From assembly GCF_003254705.1 (NCBI RefSeq), contig NZ_QFYR01000005.1:124001-188000 (forward strand): DNA of 64,000 nt. The letters run 5' to 3'. Source of the stretch: Phenylobacterium deserti. Its GTDB lineage: Bacteria; Pseudomonadota; Alphaproteobacteria; Caulobacterales; Caulobacteraceae. Position numbers and translations under genes: made by a program. Shown piece after piece: positions 26,385-35,417 of the stretch. The stretch's first letter is position 1. Each line of letters begins with the position of its first letter. The notes under the pieces were generated by a model. The model was not told the DNA's origin, did no database searches, and saw nothing but the letters and a program-made list of their open reading frames with translations.

Positions 26385-27133
26385 TCGAGGCGGTGGAAGA
26401 ACCTGTCGCCGCGCAGGTTCAGCCACGTCCAAGGCTTGAACAGCGAGGAGCCGGGCTTCCAGGACAGCAGGACGAACTCGGCCTTGCCTTCCAGGTTCTC
26501 GGCCGGGACGAAGCCTGCGCCGCCAGCCTCGGGCGGAACGCGGCTGTCGACCGAGTTGTCCCGATTGTCACCCATCATGAAGTAGTGCCCTTCCGGCACC
26601 ACGAAGGTGTCGGTGTCGTCGAGGGGGCCGTCGGGGCCGAAGTCCTGGGTCTGCACCTGCTTGCCGTTGGGCAGGGTCTCGGTGAAGCGCAGGTCGTTTC
26701 CGTAGCCGATGCGGCCGGCGGGCGGGACGGCCTGACGCGGCAGGGCCACGCCGTTGATGTAGAGCAGGCCATCGCGCATCTGCAGCCGGTCGCCAGGCAT
26801 GCCGATGACGCGCTTGATCAGGTCCGTGCGGTTGTCCCGGGGCGTCTTGAACACCACCACGTCCCCGCGCTGGGGCGCCTTGCCCATGATCCGGCCGTCG
26901 AACAGCGGCGGGCTGAAGGGGATGGAATGGCGCGACCAGCCGTAGGTGTACTTGGACACATAGATGTAGTCGCCCTCGTAGAGCGCCGGCTCCATGGAGG
27001 CCGACGGGATGGTGAAGGGCTGGAACAGGAAGACCCGCAGGACCAGCACGATAAGCAGCACGCTGCCCACGCTCTTGATGGTCTCCCACGCTTCGTTTGC
27101 GGGACCGCTCGCCTGCTTCGCCGTCTTCGCCAT
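26381..27133 (-). CDS. lepB: signal peptidase I (copy 2)
   Basis: The 250-aa paralogue of the lepB at 14676 has a membrane segment SVGSVLLIVLVLRVFLFQPF, box B PSASMEP with Ser46, box D TDLIKRVIGMPGD with Lys107, and box E GDNRDNSVDSR. All catalytic residues are present, so it should be active. The N-terminus (MAKTAKQASGPANEAW) differs from copy 1. Start ATG 27133. Its stop is shared with the GH97 stop in convergent orientation. Downstream and upstream genes are unrelated, so it stands alone as a monocistronic copy. Confidence 0.94.
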   Translation of the reverse strand: MAKTAKQASGPANEAWETIKSVGSVLLIVLVLRVFLFQPFTIPSASMEPALYEGDYIYVSKYTYGWSRHSIPFSPPLFDGRIMGKAPQRGDVVVFKTPRDNRTDLIKRVIGMPGDRLQMRDGLLYINGVALPRQAVPPAGRIGYGNDLRFTETLPNGKQVQTQDFGPDGPLDDTDTFVVPEGHYFMMGDNRDNSVDSRVPPEAGGAGFVPAENLEGKAEFVLLSWKPGSSLFKPWTWLNLRGDRFFHRLD

Positions 27134-27261
27134 GTCGACTCCGTCTTTCCGCCCCCCGAATAGCAGGCTTCAGCTTCAAATAGGACAGGCGCAGGCGCCG
27201 CGCCCGTGAACTTGTGTTCAGGCGGCGCCGTGGGCTGGCGCGAGCTGGGCCGCGAGCGCAT

Positions 27262-28182
27262 ATGGCCGGCATGAGCCGCCCTTCCCTGCCGCCGCTGCAT
27301 TTTCTGCTGGCCCTGGCCGTGGTGGCGGTGTGGGGCACCAACTTCGTGGTCATCAAGGTGGGGCTGGACCACCTGCCGCCGCTGACCTTCGCGGCGCTGC
27401 GCTTCACCTTCGCGCTGCTGCCGGCGGCGTTCTTCCTGAAGCGGCCGGATGTCGCCTGGGGCAAGCTTGCGGCCTACGGCCTGCTGATCGGCGTCGGGCA
27501 GTTCGGCCTGCTCTACATCGCCATGACGCACCTGATCTCGCCGGGCCTCGCCTCGTTGGTGGTGCAGATGCAGGCGTTCTTCACCATCGCCCTGGCCATG
27601 TGGCTGACCGGCGAGCGGCTGCAGGGCTTCCAGGTGGCGGCGTTGATCGTGGCGGCCTTGGGCTTGGCCTGGCTAATGGCCCACACCAGTGCGGAGGTGA
27701 CGCCGCTGGGGCTCGTCCTGGTGCTGGGCGCCGCGCTGAGCTGGGCCGGCGGCAATGTGGTGGCGCGCAGCTCCGGCCCGGTGAACATGCTGAGCTATGT
27801 GGTGTGGGCGAGCCTGTTCTCGGCCCCGCCCCTGTTCGCCCTGGCGCTGGTGATGGAAGGGCCCGCGCTGATGGCCCACAGCCTGGCCACGGCAGGTTGG
27901 GAAACCTGGGCGGCGGTGCTCTGGCAGTCGGTGGGCAACACCCTGTTCGGCTATGCGGCCTGGGGCTGGCTGCTGGCGCGGCATCCGGCGGCGACCATCT
28001 CGCCGCTGTCCCTGCTGGTGCCGGTGTTCGGCATGGGGGCCTCGGCCCTGTTCCTGGGCGAGCCGCTGCAGAGCTGGAAGCTGACCGCCGCGGTTCTGGT
28101 GCTGGCGGGCCTGGCGATCAACACCCTGTGGCCGCTGGTCGGGCGGCGCAGGATCGCGCCCGCGCCGCCCGCCGCGGAATAG
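27262..28182 (+). CDS. eamA: EamA-type DMT transporter (metabolite/cysteine exporter)
   Basis: About 306 aa with ten hydrophobic segments, a drug/metabolite transporter with two EamA repeats. The N-terminal AVVAVWGTNFVVIKVGLDHLP and LRFTFALLPAAFF closely resemble E. coli EamA, the O-acetylserine/cysteine exporter, as do GLASLVVQMQAFFTI and ISPLSLLVPVFGM. ATG 27262 (MAGMSRPSLPP) is chosen; a second ATG at 27271 is possible. Substrate assignment is by similarity and is the least certain part. Divergent from lepB copy 2. Confidence 0.86.
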   Translation: MAGMSRPSLPPLHFLLALAVVAVWGTNFVVIKVGLDHLPPLTFAALRFTFALLPAAFFLKRPDVAWGKLAAYGLLIGVGQFGLLYIAMTHLISPGLASLVVQMQAFFTIALAMWLTGERLQGFQVAALIVAALGLAWLMAHTSAEVTPLGLVLVLGAALSWAGGNVVARSSGPVNMLSYVVWASLFSAPPLFALALVMEGPALMAHSLATAGWETWAAVLWQSVGNTLFGYAAWGWLLARHPAATISPLSLLVPVFGMGASALFLGEPLQSWKLTAAVLVLAGLAINTLWPLVGRRRIAPAPPAAE

Positions 28183-28191
28183 GTCGCGTCC

Positions 28192-28410
28192 TTAGTCGTC
28201 CGAGCTCATCGGCCCGCCGGACGAGCCCATGCCGCTGCCGGCCGCACCGTTGGAGCCGACCGGAGCGTCCGCCGCGCCAGCGCCGCCCACGTCAGCGGCC
28301 GCGTCGGGACCGCCCTTCCGCTCCTGGCCGGGCGCGCCCGTTCCGGCGTCGGGACCGGTTTCGCCGCCCGTACCGGGGCCGAGGGCGTCGGGATCTTGCT
28401 GTTGGCTCAT
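28192..28410 (-). CDS. 72-aa disordered Gly/Ala/Pro/Asp-rich small protein
   Basis: The start ATG at 28410 has a near-perfect AGGAGG 6 nt upstream, which argues for translation. The product is almost wholly low complexity (for example GGETGPDAGTGAPGQERKG), lacks aromatic residues and should be intrinsically disordered. Such hydrophilic proteins are sometimes stress-induced. An imperfect EcfG-type promoter is noted upstream as a separate finding. The gene is convergent with eamA, 9 bp away. Confidence 0.6.
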   Translation of the reverse strand: MSQQQDPDALGPGTGGETGPDAGTGAPGQERKGGPDAAADVGGAGAADAPVGSNGAAGSGMGSSGGPMSSDD

Positions 28411-28465
28411 GATGGTCCTCCTGAGCGGGAGGAACGCCGGCCGTTGCGCGATGTTGCGCCCGCGC

Positions 28466-29092
28466 TCAAGTCCAGACGCGTGAGGTGCGCTCCGCAGCGC
28501 GTCCCTGCACCATGGCGGCGATGGCGGCGGTGATCTTCGCGCCGCCCTGCACGGAGGGCTCGATGGGGTTCGCGTAGTCCCCGGGCTCGTCGCAGATCAG
28601 GCGCAGATCGATCAGATCGAAGCCCAATCTGCCCGCGGTGCGGGTGATGACGTCGTTGAACAAGGCAAGGCCGGTGACCACCAGCCGACTGTACGGCGGC
28701 GGGTAGTTGGCGTCGTAAATGGTGCAAAGGGCGGTGGGCAGCCGGCGGGCGGCGACGGCTTCCGCCATCTGACTGTACTCGGACGCGAAGCGGTCCTTGG
28801 CGTCGGCAAGGCGGCTCATGGCGTCGGCCATGGAGCGGGCGGGCTCGTGCAGCAGGCCGGACGAGCGCAGCGCATCGTTGCCGCCGACGGAGATGATCAG
28901 GTGGGTGGCGTCGGAGGGCGCCTGCGCGAGCTGGCGGCGCACGCCTTCGGTGACATCGCCGTCCACGGCCAGCAGGGTCGCTTTCCACCCTGGTCCGAGC
29001 TTTAGCCGAAGCTGAGCGATGACATCCGGGCCCGGCTGGACGTAGGCGCCGTTGTCGAAGATGGAGTCACCGAGGAGGACGACGTGGCTCAT
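28466..29092 (-). CDS. SGNH/GDSL-type hydrolase
   Basis: The 208-aa protein starts at ATG 29092 (MSHVVLLGDSIFDN); a GTG one codon earlier is also possible. Block I, GDSIFDN, holds the nucleophile Ser near residue 10. Block III is VGGNDAL. Block V reads NPIEPSVQGGAKI, where the usual catalytic His before P-S is Glu. This subfamily may therefore be less active or use another residue. The start overlaps the MpaB-like gene stop by one base, so the pair is translationally coupled. Confidence 0.82.
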   Translation of the reverse strand: MSHVVLLGDSIFDNGAYVQPGPDVIAQLRLKLGPGWKATLLAVDGDVTEGVRRQLAQAPSDATHLIISVGGNDALRSSGLLHEPARSMADAMSRLADAKDRFASEYSQMAEAVAARRLPTALCTIYDANYPPPYSRLVVTGLALFNDVITRTAGRLGFDLIDLRLICDEPGDYANPIEPSVQGGAKITAAIAAMVQGRAAERTSRVWT

Positions 29093-29997
29093 CACGCCGC
29101 CCGCAGGTCGTCTGCCCCGACCCGCGCGCGAGCCTGACTGACGATTTCGTTGGGGGCGAAGCGGGCGCTGGCGGCCAGGGCGCGCATCAGGCGCTGGGCG
29201 GCGCGCAGGCGGATGGCTGGCCGCGTGATCTGCAGGTGGAGCGGCGCCCAGGCGGGCAGCAGGTCGACGGCGGCGTCCACCAGCAGCGGCTGGACGGCGC
29301 GGCCCGCCAGGCCCACGGGCGAGGTGCGTTCCACCAGCCCCAGGAACTCGCCGATGATCGGGTGAGGCTTCAGTTTGGGCCGCATGGCGGCGAACAGCTG
29401 CTCGACCTCAGCGACGGTGCGGGGCAGCGCGCCCGTGCCGAAGCGTTCGCCGACGGCGGCGGCTTCGGCGAAGTAGCGGTCCTGGTCGGCGGGCGAGAGG
29501 CCCGGTTCGACGTAGCGGAGGTAGGCGTTCAGGAAGCCGTAGCCGGCGGTCACCTGCACCCAGGTGAGAAGCTCCGGATCCATGGCCTGGTAGGCCTGAC
29601 CCTCGGGCGTGGAGCCGCGCACCCGCTCGTGCATGCGGTTGACCATGGCGATGCGCCGCTCGACCGCAGCGGTTGGGCCGTAGGTGGTGATCATGGCTGC
29701 GTCGGCCGTGCGCTGCATGCGGCCGAGGGGATCGGTGCGGAAGGTGGAGTGCTCCCACACGCCCGAGCGGACGCGGGGCTCGGCCAGCTCCAGGATCACC
29801 GCGGCCACCCCGCCGATGGCGAGGATGACCGGGTTGGCGTGAACGCGCCAGGTGACGCTGTCTGGCCCGAAGAGGCCCGGGTCGCCGGCGGGCTGGGCGT
29901 AGTCCAGCGCGCCGTCGCCGAACAGCTGGCGCCGGATCATGCGACCGATCCGGCGCTGCGGGAAAGCCAGGAGCGAGGCGCTCTGCAACCTGGCCAC
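29092..29997 (-). CDS. MpaB/DUF2236 family oxygenase
   Basis: The 301-aa protein belongs to the ER-bound oxygenase MpaB/rubber oxygenase (DUF2236) family. The pattern includes HANPVILAIGGVAAVILELAEP, a central TYGPTAAVERRIAMVNRMHERV with the conserved histidine that can bind haem b, LLTWVQVTAGYGFLNAYLRY, and a C-terminal helical part. Members range from latex-clearing enzymes to uncharacterised proteins, so the substrate is unknown. The start is GTG 29997. It precedes and overlaps the SGNH hydrolase gene, and follows the cupin gene by 6 bp, suggesting a three-gene operon. Confidence 0.82.
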   Translation of the reverse strand: MARLQSASLLAFPQRRIGRMIRRQLFGDGALDYAQPAGDPGLFGPDSVTWRVHANPVILAIGGVAAVILELAEPRVRSGVWEHSTFRTDPLGRMQRTADAAMITTYGPTAAVERRIAMVNRMHERVRGSTPEGQAYQAMDPELLTWVQVTAGYGFLNAYLRYVEPGLSPADQDRYFAEAAAVGERFGTGALPRTVAEVEQLFAAMRPKLKPHPIIGEFLGLVERTSPVGLAGRAVQPLLVDAAVDLLPAWAPLHLQITRPAIRLRAAQRLMRALAASARFAPNEIVSQARARVGADDLRAA

Positions 29998-30003
29998 CGC
30001 GAC

Positions 30004-30399
30004 CTACTCCGTGGTCTTGCCGTCGAAGTGCTCTTCCTGCTCGTCCGCTTCCTTCTTGGTGTGGCGGACGACGCCGTCCTTGTGCTCGGGCGGGCCGTAC
30101 AGGGTGTAGAGCTTCAGGGGCTGATCGCCGGTGTTGACGACGTTGTGGCGCGCGCCGGCCGGCACGATCACTGCGAAGTCGTCCTCGATGGGGGTGGCCA
30201 CGCCGTCGATCCGGACCTCGCCCTTGCCCTCTTCGATGCGGAAGAACTGGTCGTGGTCCTCGTGGACCTCTTCGCCGATCTCCTCGCCCGGCTGCAGGGT
30301 CATGAGCACCAGTTGGAGGAACTTGCCGGTGTAGAGAACGCGGCGGAAGTCGTCGTTCTCGACCGTGGCCTTCTCGATGTCCTCGACGTAGCCCTTCAT
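30004..30399 (-). CDS. cupin-domain protein
   Basis: 131 aa. The cupin motif 1 region GEEIGEEVHEDHDQFFRIEEGKG carries the metal-binding Glu/His residues (G-x5-HxH-x3-4E-like), and motif 2 lies in VPAGARHNVVNTG. This is a single-domain, probably metal-binding beta barrel of unknown reaction. The C-terminal tail (YGPPEHKDGVVRHTKKEADEQEEHFDGKTTE) is acidic and basic mixed and hydrophilic, common in this small cupin type. The gene leads the DUF2236-SGNH run. Confidence 0.85.
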   Translation of the reverse strand: MKGYVEDIEKATVENDDFRRVLYTGKFLQLVLMTLQPGEEIGEEVHEDHDQFFRIEEGKGEVRIDGVATPIEDDFAVIVPAGARHNVVNTGDQPLKLYTLYGPPEHKDGVVRHTKKEADEQEEHFDGKTTE

Positions 30400-30483
30400 G
30401 GGACTCTCCTTCTTCTGAACAGGGCTGCGGCAGCCCGAAACGCTTCACACGGCCCAATGAGCCGGGTTGGGCGACGGTTCCGC

Positions 30484-30894
30484 TCAAGCCGGCGCGTCGG
30501 CCGGCAGGGCTTCGATGATCACGAACGCCTGGGCGTAGGGATGATCATCGGTGAGCGACAGGTGGATGACGGGCTTCATGCCTGGGGGCGTGATCTCGTG
30601 CAGGCGCACCAGCGCGCCGCCGGTCAGGGCCATGGTCGGCTGGCCGGAGCGCATGTTGACCACCCCCATGTCGCGCCAGAAGACGCCGTCGCGCATGCCG
30701 GTGCCCAGGGCCTTGGCGCAGGCCTCCTTGGCGGCGAACCGCTTGGCGTAGGAGGCGGCCGGGCCGGGCTTGCGCTCCGAGCGCGCGCGCTCGATGTCGG
30801 TGAAGACCCGATGGGTGAAGCGATCGCCGAACCGCTGGAGGCTGGCCTCGATGCGGCGGATGTCGGAAAGGTCCGAGCCGATGCCGATGATCAC
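30484..30894 (-). CDS. acpS: holo-[acyl-carrier-protein] synthase
   Basis: AcpS transfers phosphopantetheine from CoA onto acyl-carrier protein. The 136-aa protein has the signature [16 protein letters not shown] at the N-terminus with metal-binding Asp (near 8), and [14 protein letters not shown], matching the F-AxKEA motif. It is overlapped by 4 bp with pdxJ (ATGA), a classical pairing. The C-terminal part ([14 protein letters not shown]) is the usual end. Confidence 0.95.
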   Translation of the reverse strand: MIIGIGSDLSDIRRIEASLQRFGDRFTHRVFTDIERARSERKPGPAASYAKRFAAKEACAKALGTGMRDGVFWRDMGVVNMRSGQPTMALTGGALVRLHEITPPGMKPVIHLSLTDDHPYAQAFVIIEALPADAPA

Positions 30895-31649
30895 GCGGCC
30901 TTCTCCTGCCGGCTTTCGTCCATCAGGGCTCGCATCCGCTGGATGGCGGGGCCCAGGCCGATAAAGATCGCCTCGCCGATCAGGAAGTGGCCGATGTTGA
31001 GCTCCATCACCTGAGGAATGGCGGCGATCGGCTTCACGGTGTCGAAGTCGATGCCGTGGCCGGCGTGGACCTCCAGCCCCAGGCGATCGGCCTCGGCGGC
31101 GGCTGCGCGCAGCTGCTCCAGCAGGCGATCGGCGTCTGGCGAACGATGGCGCACCGCTTCGCAGTAGGCGCCGGTGTGGAACTCCACCACCTGGGCGCCG
31201 GAGGCATGGGCGGCGGCGACCTGGGCCGGATCGGCGTCGATGAAGCAGGACACGCGAATTCCGGCGGCGGCCAGGCGGCGGATCACCGGCTCGATGCGGG
31301 CGCGGCCGCCGGCCACGTCCAGGCCGCCCTCAGTGGTCACCTCCTCCCGCCGCTCCGGCACCAGGCAGGCGGCGTGCGGCAGGTGGCGCAGGGCGATGGC
31401 CTCCATCTCCGCGGTGACGGCCATCTCGAGATTCAGGGGGCGGCCGCGAGCCTTGAGGACCTCGCTGAGCGCGTCGATGTCGGCGTCGGAGATGTGGCGG
31501 CGGTCTTCGCGCAAGTGAGCGGTGATGCCGTCGGCGCCGGCCGCCAGGGCCGTCTCGGCCGCCCGGACCGGGTCGGGATAGGTCTCACCGCGGGCGTTCC
31601 GTACGGTCGCCACGTGGTCGATGTTCACGCCTAGCCGAAGCTTGCTCAT
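30891..31649 (-). CDS. pdxJ: pyridoxine 5'-phosphate synthase
   Basis: PdxJ condenses 3-amino-1-hydroxyacetone phosphate with deoxyxylulose 5-phosphate in vitamin B6 synthesis. The 252-aa TIM-barrel protein starts at ATG 31649 ([21 protein letters not shown]). It carries [17 protein letters not shown], then [16 protein letters not shown], and [12 protein letters not shown] with the family His, and ends in [16 protein letters not shown] long upstream frame is rejected because the start block is family-typical. Followed by acpS with a 4-bp overlap. Confidence 0.96.
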   Translation of the reverse strand: MSKLRLGVNIDHVATVRNARGETYPDPVRAAETALAAGADGITAHLREDRRHISDADIDALSEVLKARGRPLNLEMAVTAEMEAIALRHLPHAACLVPERREEVTTEGGLDVAGGRARIEPVIRRLAAAGIRVSCFIDADPAQVAAAHASGAQVVEFHTGAYCEAVRHRSPDADRLLEQLRAAAAEADRLGLEVHAGHGIDFDTVKPIAAIPQVMELNIGHFLIGEAIFIGLGPAIQRMRALMDESRQEKAA

Positions 31650-31725
31650 TCCGCGGGTCCTCGAAGTGCGCGCCTGAAGCGCCGCTTCAGGCTGCGAGAC
31701 ACATAGGAGCGCGGAAGGCCGTCGG

Positions 31726-32310
31726 CTACTTGGAAAGGCGGCGGCTGCCCGGATCTTCCGTGGGGATGGCCGCCAGCTCGGGCGGAAGCTGGTCGGCGGG
31801 ATAGGCAGGGACGTCCAGGCGGGCCAGGGCGACAAAGGGCGCGCCGGGGTCGGCACGGCCATTGGAGCGATCGACGATGCAGGCGGCGACCACGACATCG
31901 CCGCCGGCCTTGCGGATCGCCTCGACGCATTCGCGGGAGGACAGGCCGGTGGTGACGATGTCCTCGACCATGGCGACGCGGGCGCCCGGCGGGATTTCGA
32001 ACGCGCGCCGCAGCTTGAACTCGCCCCCTTCCCGCTCGACGTAGACCGAGGGCACGCCCAGGTGCCGGGCGGTCTCGTAGCCAGGAATGATGCCGCCGAC
32101 GGCGGGGGAGACGCAGATGTCGACCTCGCCGACTTCGGCGCGGATCTTCTCGGCCAGCGCCTTGCACAGGCGCTCGCAGCGTTCCGGGTACTGGAAGACC
32201 AGGTTCTTCTGCAGGAACACCGGCGAATGGAGGCCGGAGGACAGGACGAAGTGGCCTTCGCGCAGGGCGCCGGCGCCGCGAAACTCGTTGAGGACGTCTT
32301 CGGTGTTCAT
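31726..32310 (-). CDS. pyrE: orotate phosphoribosyltransferase
   Basis: PyrE converts orotate and PRPP to orotidine monophosphate in pyrimidine synthesis. The 194-aa protein begins [26 protein letters not shown], with the substrate loop LSSGLHSP. It has [15 protein letters not shown] and the PRPP-binding motif [14 protein letters not shown] near residues 118-131. Lies 76 bp upstream of pdxJ, likely the same operon as in many Caulobacterales. Confidence 0.95.
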   Translation of the reverse strand: MNTEDVLNEFRGAGALREGHFVLSSGLHSPVFLQKNLVFQYPERCERLCKALAEKIRAEVGEVDICVSPAVGGIIPGYETARHLGVPSVYVEREGGEFKLRRAFEIPPGARVAMVEDIVTTGLSSRECVEAIRKAGGDVVVAACIVDRSNGRADPGAPFVALARLDVPAYPADQLPPELAAIPTEDPGSRRLSK

Positions 32311-32366
32311 GGCCTGAGCGAATAGCGCCGTTCGAGCCGGCGCGGAAGGCGCCGGCTCAAGCCGCG

Positions 32367-34019
32367 TCAGGCGCGCCGGCCGAGCGGATCCACGCGGCCC
32401 CAGAGCTTGCGCTCAGCGCCGAAACGGTCGGGGACCACCTGGCACTGGGCGTCAATGACCATGGTGGCGCGGGTCTTCAGATCGTAGGCCGGCCAGGCCG
32501 GCTGCCCCTTGGCGGACGGCTGCCCGGTGCGCGCGAAGGTGGCGAACATCTCGCTCATGTTGTCGGCGACGGCGCCGACGTCCGGACGGTTGCCGGCCAG
32601 GGTGTCGCCGCTGGCCACGTTATCGAAGACGATCGGGATGTCGATGGCGTGCATGGCGCCCACGTCGCGCGCCGCGCCCTCCAGCCGGCGGTTGGAGCGG
32701 TAGGCCAGGTTGTAGAAGAACACCGGCGCTGCGCCCTGCGAGGCTTTCAGCTCGGCGATCCGGATGGAGCCCAGGCCGAAGCTGCGGGCGGTCTGGATGG
32801 CGAAGAAGAGGTCGGTGGGCGTGGCGCCCGGCCGGTCGGCGCGATAGGTGCGCAGCACCTCGTCGAGATCGGGCCCGAGGTCGGCGAGCCGCTGGCGCAG
32901 GCCCGCTTCGGTCAGGCTGTAGGCGGCCACATCCTTGCCGGCCCAAGCGAAGAACGAGGCTTCTTCGTCGAGGAAGCCGACCATCAGCGGCTTGTCGCGG
33001 GCGGTGGCCGGCGCGTCGGGCTGGAACGGCTGGCGCGGCAGGAGCTTGCCGTCCACCACCGGGCCCCAGACGCCGGGCCGCACGTCGGTGATGCCGGACC
33101 AGCCGGGCGCGGGGTCCGGGCCGTTGCGCTGCTGGAGCAGCTGCTGGGCCTTCAGGAAGTCGGCGGCGGGGATCTCGTGGAGGCGACGCCAGTCGGCCGG
33201 GGCGATGTTCAGCACCTCCAGCAGCTTGCGGGTGGTGGCGGCGGCCTGCTGGCGGGTCTGAACGCGCAGGGTGGGCCCGCTCTGGATCGCCGCCTTGTGG
33301 AACAAGGGCGCGACCGTGGGCATGGCGTAGAGGCAGGAGGTCTTGGCCCCGCCGCCGCTCTCGCCGAACAGCAGGACGTTGTTCGGGTCGCCCCCGAAGG
33401 CGGCGATGTTGCGCTTCACCCACTGCAGGCCAAGGGCGATGTCCGACAGGCCCTGGTTGCCCTGGTAGGCGGGGCCGCCCAGTTCCGACAGGTCGATGTA
33501 GCCCAGAAGGCCCAGGCGGTGATTGGTGGAGACCACCACCACGTCGTACTGACGGGCGATGTTGGCGCCGTCCTGGCTGGTGCTGCCGCCCGAGCCGGTC
33601 GTGTAGCCGCCGCCGTGGCAGTAGAACATCACCGGCTTGCCGCGCCCGCCGCCAGCGGGCGCCCAGACGTTGAGGTAGAGGCAGTCTTCGCCCGGCGCGG
33701 GCTCGTTCAAGCCGTAGACGGTGCTGGCGTCCTGCATGGCCGGCGTGCCCAGCCGCAGGGCGTCGCGCACGCCCGTCCACGGCTCGGCGGGCCGGGCCGG
33801 CTTGAAGCGGCCCTCGCCCGAGACGGGCGCGCCGTAGGGCACGCCCTTGAAGACATCGACGCCGTTCTGCCGCTGCCCGCGCAGCCGCCCCAGGTCGGTG
33901 GTCACGACCACGTCTTCCGCCGCCCCTTGCGCGCGCAGCACGGCGGGCGCGGCCAAGGTCGCGCCGGCGGCCAGCATGAGGACGCGGCGGTTCACGCCGA
34001 AACGGAGCGGCTGGGTCAT
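32367..34019 (-). CDS. type-B carboxylesterase, exported
   Basis: The 550-aa alpha/beta hydrolase has the carboxylesterase-B layout. The nucleophile elbow GESGGG lies in [15 protein letters not shown], the oxyanion-hole block in [11 protein letters not shown], and the [11 protein letters not shown] signature near residue 110. The N-terminus has an N-R-R-V-L-M start to a hydrophobic stretch ([16 protein letters not shown]), so it may go through Tat, although the twin-arginine motif is not strict. The substrate is unknown. Monocistronic, start ATG 34019. Confidence 0.9.
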   Translation of the reverse strand: MTQPLRFGVNRRVLMLAAGATLAAPAVLRAQGAAEDVVVTTDLGRLRGQRQNGVDVFKGVPYGAPVSGEGRFKPARPAEPWTGVRDALRLGTPAMQDASTVYGLNEPAPGEDCLYLNVWAPAGGGRGKPVMFYCHGGGYTTGSGGSTSQDGANIARQYDVVVVSTNHRLGLLGYIDLSELGGPAYQGNQGLSDIALGLQWVKRNIAAFGGDPNNVLLFGESGGGAKTSCLYAMPTVAPLFHKAAIQSGPTLRVQTRQQAAATTRKLLEVLNIAPADWRRLHEIPAADFLKAQQLLQQRNGPDPAPGWSGITDVRPGVWGPVVDGKLLPRQPFQPDAPATARDKPLMVGFLDEEASFFAWAGKDVAAYSLTEAGLRQRLADLGPDLDEVLRTYRADRPGATPTDLFFAIQTARSFGLGSIRIAELKASQGAAPVFFYNLAYRSNRRLEGAARDVGAMHAIDIPIVFDNVASGDTLAGNRPDVGAVADNMSEMFATFARTGQPSAKGQPAWPAYDLKTRATMVIDAQCQVVPDRFGAERKLWGRVDPLGRRA

Positions 34020-34214
34020 GGCGGAAGTCCTCCCGATCTTCTTGTTAGCGCTAACTGACCACGGTTCTTTGCGGCTCGCCAGAGAGCGCCTGCGGGCCGC
34101 ATCACCCGGCGGCCGGAATCGGAAACGCCAGCCGATGGGCTGGCGCTGGGACTTGCGATGGGCGCGGAAGCGGGGCGCGGCTTCTGATGGCCGCGCTCCC
34201 GCTGGCGGCAGTGG

Positions 34215-34550
34215 TTAGTTGGAAGCCATGCGCATGGGCGCACGCTCACGATAGACGGCGTTCACGGTCGGCGAGTTCAGGCTGGCCACGGCCTGATCCA
34301 TGCTCTGCTGGTAGCACTCGGAGCCGCGGGTGGCGGCCTGCACTTCACGGACGCTGAAGGTCGAGGCGCCGCAGGCGCTGAGGGCCGCGCGGTCGAGCCG
34401 GACCAGCAGACGGGCGGCGTCGCGCTCGCTGGACAGGTCCAGGCCGGCCTTGCTGACGGCGATGCTGGTGGTGACGACCGGCTCGTCTGCGAACGCCGCG
34501 GCGGGGGCGGCGATGACGGCGGCGGCGGCGATGAGACCGAGGATCTTCAT
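34215..34550 (-). CDS. UrcA family protein
   Basis: The 111-aa secreted protein starts at ATG 34550 with an AGGGAAG ribosome-binding site. Its signal peptide is MKILGLIAAAAVIAAPAAAFADE. The mature domain has the UrcA pattern of two Cys (SACGAST and SECYQQSMDQA) with the preceding LLVRLDRAAL stretch. UrcA-family proteins are small periplasmic proteins common in Sphingomonads and Caulobacterales; the role is not known. Upstream in-frame codons lack family similarity. Confidence 0.82.
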   Translation of the reverse strand: MKILGLIAAAAVIAAPAAAFADEPVVTTSIAVSKAGLDLSSERDAARLLVRLDRAALSACGASTFSVREVQAATRGSECYQQSMDQAVASLNSPTVNAVYRERAPMRMASN

Positions 34551-34972
34551 GGCGTGCTTCCCTAAGTTTGGGCGCCTTGCTGCGGCGCCGAATGCTTGAC
34601 CCGGTCCCGTCAAATCAAATGTACGCGCGATCGACGGGAAACCGATGCTTGAGGAAAGTATAGGCGCACGCTGCTGGTTCCGCCAGCTTTTCGATGCAGA
34701 ATTCGGCACTTCGTTCTTTTCCGCACTTAAGCAGATGAAGGCGCTGGATTGCATGAATTCAATGCAGATGATTTCAGGCCCACTGCACACGGCTCAGTCA
34801 ATTTGACGTGGACGCACAGAAGCCGACGTGGGCAACTGCATGCGGAATACGCATCTGCTTAAAAGCTGATCAGGCGCCGATTCTCGCTCGATGAACGTTG
34901 TTCTGCGGCTAGTGCGGCTAGGATCATGCTGTAGCCGGGGCTTGATGGGATCAGACGCTGACGGAGCCGGTC
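34551..34972. other. 422-bp intergenic region, AT-richer, with two inverted repeats
   Basis: Between the divergent UrcA gene and the ORF at 34973. The base composition is visibly less GC-rich than the coding sequence. It holds TGCAT-N7-ATGCA at 34750-34766, centred on an EcoRI-like GAATTC, and ATGCG-N5-CGCAT at 34840-34854. No convincing ORF with start and ribosome-binding site is seen; frames entering from the right are shadows. The repeats could be operators. Confidence 0.5.
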
Positions 34973-35410
34973 ATGCTCAGCCTTTTGTTGCTGCAACTGC
35001 TTCTGGATCCACAGACCCCAGATGGGCGCTCGTGCTTCCAGCCTACGCCAGATGGCGGCGTCGAGTTTATCGGCGACCGGCGATGCCGGCGGCTTGCACC
35101 GCCGCGCCGGATGGAAGGCGTTTGGCTGAACACCTTTGAAGGATCGGCCTTCTATGAGGGCGCAACCTCTCTCGCCGACGCACGGGGCGAGGCTCGCGTC
35201 TGGTTCCGCCACGAGGAGCCACTGATCGCCTGGAAAGGCGCGCCGCCCAAAGAGGAGCACGCCTATCGCGTGGTGCTGATTGGCCGGAGCGCGGAGGACA
35301 TGAACCGCCCGCCGCTTCAGGGCTACGGCCACATGGGCCTGTGGCCCGGGCTGGTTGTGGTCGACGAGTTGCTCGAGTTGCAGGATTTGGGGCCGCTGCG
35401 GCCCGGCTGA
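34973..35410 (+). CDS. hypothetical protein
   Basis: 145 aa, ATG at 34973 with GGAG upstream. The N-terminus LSLLLLQLLLDPQTP is hydrophobic and may be a signal peptide. The mature part reads like a small beta-rich protein (GVEFIGDRRCRRLA, VWLNTFEGSAFYEGAT, EARVWFRHEEPLIAW, YRVVLIGRSAEDM) and has no recognised family. The opposite-strand frame at 34859-35437 is rejected because this frame has better codon use and start. Convergent with rel, 7 bp away. Confidence 0.6.
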   Translation: MLSLLLLQLLLDPQTPDGRSCFQPTPDGGVEFIGDRRCRRLAPPRRMEGVWLNTFEGSAFYEGATSLADARGEARVWFRHEEPLIAWKGAPPKEEHAYRVVLIGRSAEDMNRPPLQGYGHMGLWPGLVVVDELLELQDLGPLRPG

Positions 35411-35417
35411 CCACCGC

